Shown here piece after piece: positions 16,262 to 17,612 of a stretch of 17,612 nt of DNA. Each line of letters starts with the position of its first letter. Position 1 is the first letter of the stretch. Where the stretch lies: NCBI GenBank assembly GCA_937965795.1, contig CALCMD010000065.1, forward strand, positions 1 through 17,612. Direction: 5' to 3'. Below the pieces are notes generated by a model. The model ran no database searches. It was not told the DNA's origin and worked only from the letters and a program-made list of their open reading frames with translations. This DNA is from an uncultured Lachnospiraceae bacterium. GTDB lineage: Bacteria > Bacillota > Clostridia > Lachnospirales > Lachnospiraceae. The position numbers were made by a program, and so were the translations under genes.

Positions 16262-16585
16262 ATGAAAGTATTATACAGAGATGAATTTGAAAATCTGGCG
16301 GTTATGCAGGTGAGTAAAGCGGCTTATCATGAGGAAGAAGGGATTCTTGAGCTGGACGGTCCGGAGGAGGACATTGCGGTGAAAACATCAGCAAAGGCAG
16401 CGGAGGGGATCATGCGTATGCTGTATGAGACAGACAAAGCGGATGTGACGGCATATGAATATTGTGAAGTGGATTATGAGTTTGATGATGACGATGAAGA
16501 GTACGAAGATGACGACGAATTTGATGCGATGCTTGACAGGATTTTGAATGATCCGGAAAAGAACGGAGTTCTGCGGTTTAAATAA
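16262..16585 (+). CDS. Small acidic hypothetical protein
   Basis: I do not recognise this family. The protein has 107 residues and begins after a strong ACAGGAGGT site. Its first 65 residues look like a compact alpha/beta fold (VLYRDEFENLAVMQVSKAAY). Residues about 73-90 are almost all Asp and Glu (FDDDDEEYEDDDEFD), and a short helix-like tail ends in RFK. There is no signal peptide or membrane segment, so it is probably cytosolic. Its place between leuD and an alpha/beta hydrolase, with gaps of 26 and 20 bp, implies co-transcription. The acidic run could bind metal or a basic partner, but no function should be assigned. Confidence 0.75.
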   Translation: MKVLYRDEFENLAVMQVSKAAYHEEEGILELDGPEEDIAVKTSAKAAEGIMRMLYETDKADVTAYEYCEVDYEFDDDDEEYEDDDEFDAMLDRILNDPEKNGVLRFK

Positions 16586-16605
16586 AGGCGTCACAGGAGA
16601 ATACT

Positions 16606-17328
16606 ATGATTGAACCGAGACAGCATGGGTATTTTAAGATACACAATGCCAATATCTATTACCGAATCTACGGAACGGGTGAAAAAACGCTTTTCTTTTT
16701 ACATGGAAATGGTGAGGACTGGACCTGTTTTAAGCGGCAGATCGAATTTTTTTCCAGGGAGTACACGGTTGTTACGATGGATAGCCGGGGACATGGACAT
16801 TCAGGCGTCAGCGAGAAGCCATTGACCATTCGGCAGATTGCGCAGGACGCAGCTTTGCTGATTAAAAAACTTCAACTGGAACATGTCACTCTGGTGGGCT
16901 TTAGCGATGGCGCAAACATTGTACTGGAAATGGCATTAAACAGTACCATTCCCTATGAGAAGCTGATTCTCGGCGGAGCGAATCTGAATCCGCAGGGAGT
17001 GAAGATGCGCTATCAGATTCCAATGATTCTGGCTCACGCATTTTGCGAGTTTGCGGCGCGGTTTTATCCAAAATTGCAATTAAAAGCGGACATCCTGGGT
17101 CTTATGATCCATGAGCCGAATATCCAGCCGGAACTTTTAAAGAAGATTACCGCACCGGTGCTCGTGATGGCGGGAGAATATGATATGATTAAAGAAAAGC
17201 ATACGAAGCAGATTGCAGCATCGCTTCCAAACAGCAGGCTGGTAATCATTCCGAATGCGAGTCACTTTATTTTTGACGCATGGGCGACGAAAGTAAATTA
17301 TGTGATGAACACATTTTTATCCTTATAA
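16606..17328 (+). CDS. Alpha/beta hydrolase
   Basis: Cytoplasmic hydrolase of 240 residues with a complete triad. The oxyanion-hole motif FLHGNGEDW lies near residue 31, and DSRGHGHSG near 62 is typical of the family. The nucleophile is S100 in GFSDGAN, a match to G-x-S-x-G. The acid is D193 (AGEYDMI) and the base H220 (NASHFIF). No signal peptide is seen. The size and motifs fit the BioH/proline-iminopeptidase/esterase group, but the substrate cannot be deduced. It is the last gene of the leuCD operon, starts after CAGGAG at 16594-16599, and is followed by a terminator 5 bp after its stop. Confidence 0.88.
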   Translation: MIEPRQHGYFKIHNANIYYRIYGTGEKTLFFLHGNGEDWTCFKRQIEFFSREYTVVTMDSRGHGHSGVSEKPLTIRQIAQDAALLIKKLQLEHVTLVGFSDGANIVLEMALNSTIPYEKLILGGANLNPQGVKMRYQIPMILAHAFCEFAARFYPKLQLKADILGLMIHEPNIQPELLKKITAPVLVMAGEYDMIKEKHTKQIAASLPNSRLVIIPNASHFIFDAWATKVNYVMNTFLSL

Positions 17329-17332
17329 AGAG

Positions 17333-17376
17333 AAAACTCTCTGTGAAGCAGCAGACGCTTCCCGGAGAGTTTTTTA
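17333..17376 (+). terminator. Intrinsic terminator of the leuCD-hydrolase operon
   Basis: AAAACTCTC (17333-17341) pairs with GAGAGTTTT (17365-17373), with an inner GAAGC/GCTTC stem, followed by a T-run to 17375. Confidence 0.9.
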
Positions 17377-17379
17377 TCT

Positions 17380-17423
17380 AAAGATGCCATACGGATTGCT
17401 CCGCACTTCGTGCTTCCGCAATC
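17380..17423 (-). repeat. Palindromic intergenic repeat, copy 2
   Basis: On the minus strand this 44-bp segment matches 7522-7565 at 41 of 44 positions. Here the outer stem is one pair longer (GATTGC/GCAATC) around the inner GCAC-GAA-GTGC hairpin. It begins just after the T-run of the operon terminator. Confidence 0.8.
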
Positions 17424-17425
17424 CT

Positions 17426-17482
17426 GCCCCCTAATTCGGATATCGTGAGGCTGACGCCTCACTTTTATCCTCATTATGGGGC
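17426..17482. repeat. Long imperfect palindrome between the repeat and the tRNA gene
   Basis: Four nested paired blocks: GCCCC (17426-17430) with GGGGC (17478-17482), TAAT (17432-17435) with ATTA (17473-17476), GGATA (17438-17442) with TATCC (17466-17470), and GTGAGGC (17445-17451) with GCCTCAC (17456-17462). The loop is TGAC. It adjoins palindromes on both sides and lacks a T-run, so it is not a classic terminator. Confidence 0.7.
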
Positions 17483-17544
17483 GGGTCATAAAGTCAAGCT
17501 TCCACTTATGTGTAAACACAACGTGGAAGCTTGACTTTTGACCC
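17483..17544. repeat. 22-bp inverted repeat next to the tRNA-Pro gene
   Basis: The left arm begins GGGTCA (17483-17488), continues AAGTCAAGCTTCCAC to 17505 and has one extra T at 17489. The right arm is 17523-17544 and pairs at all 22 positions apart from that bulge. The 17-nt loop contains a further TGTGT/ACACA pairing. It lies 13 bp beyond the mature 3' end of the tRNA. No T-run follows on either strand, so it is more like a repeat element than a terminator. Confidence 0.75.
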
Positions 17545-17557
17545 TGGCATTATAAAA

Positions 17558-17612
17558 TCGGAGTGACAAGATTTGAACTTGCGACCTCTCGGCCCCCAGC
17601 CGAGCGCGCTAC
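17558..17612 (-). tRNA. tRNA-Pro(GGG), partial (5' end beyond the window)
   Basis: Read on the minus strand: 3' half of the D-arm, anticodon stem CTCGG/CCGAG with the 7-nt loop CTGGGGG (anticodon GGG), variable loop, T-arm GCAAG-TTCAAAT-CTTGT, acceptor 3' strand CACTCCG and discriminator A. No CCA is encoded; TTTT follows. About 20 nt at the 5' end are missing because the window stops at 17612. Confidence 0.92.

Overview
The window looks like chromosome of a Gram-positive anaerobe of the Clostridia, most likely a gut Lachnospiraceae (Blautia, Dorea or Ruminococcus-like). The signs are strong AGGAGG-type ribosome binding sites, sigma-A promoters, moderate base composition, an ATP-type PEP carboxykinase, a YesM/YesN-type two-component pair beside a solute-binding protein, and a very large multidomain secreted GH2 glycosidase with an Fn3-like C-terminus. 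No phage, transposase or CRISPR genes are visible. The genus assignment is inference.

Layout. 1-1360: a terminator for an upstream gene, A-tracts phased every 10 bp, a consensus sigma-A promoter and a secreted SleB-type cell wall hydrolase. 1361-3041: pckA with its own promoter and terminator. 3042-3608: a long AT-rich non-coding leader with a promoter and a terminator-like hairpin. 3609-7527: a solute-binding protein, a YesM-type histidine kinase and a YesN/AraC-type response regulator, tightly packed, with no transporter permeases. 7606-13197: an 1863-residue secreted beta-galactosidase-like enzyme with a LamG module inserted in the catalytic domain, followed by NPCBM, Big2, coiled-coil and Fn3-like modules. 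13245-14096 (minus): a secreted serine hydrolase with a beta-lactamase fold. 14125-14256: a small element with inverted ends. 14465-17328: leuC, leuD, an acidic hypothetical protein and an alpha/beta hydrolase in one apparent operon, closed by a terminator at 17333. 17380-17544: three palindromic elements in a row. 17558-17612 (minus): the 3' part of a tRNA-Pro(GGG) gene, cut by the window edge.

Working together. The centre of the window reads as a glycan-sensing unit. An extracytoplasmic binding protein without permeases probably presents a sugar to the kinase. The kinase would phosphorylate the AraC-type regulator, and the neighbouring GH2 enzyme is the obvious candidate target. This resembles the binding-protein/kinase/regulator three-component systems described in cellulolytic clostridia, but here it is tied to one giant extracellular glycosidase. 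A 44-bp repeat lies between regulator and enzyme, and a second copy, inverted, lies 9.8 kb away beside the tRNA gene.
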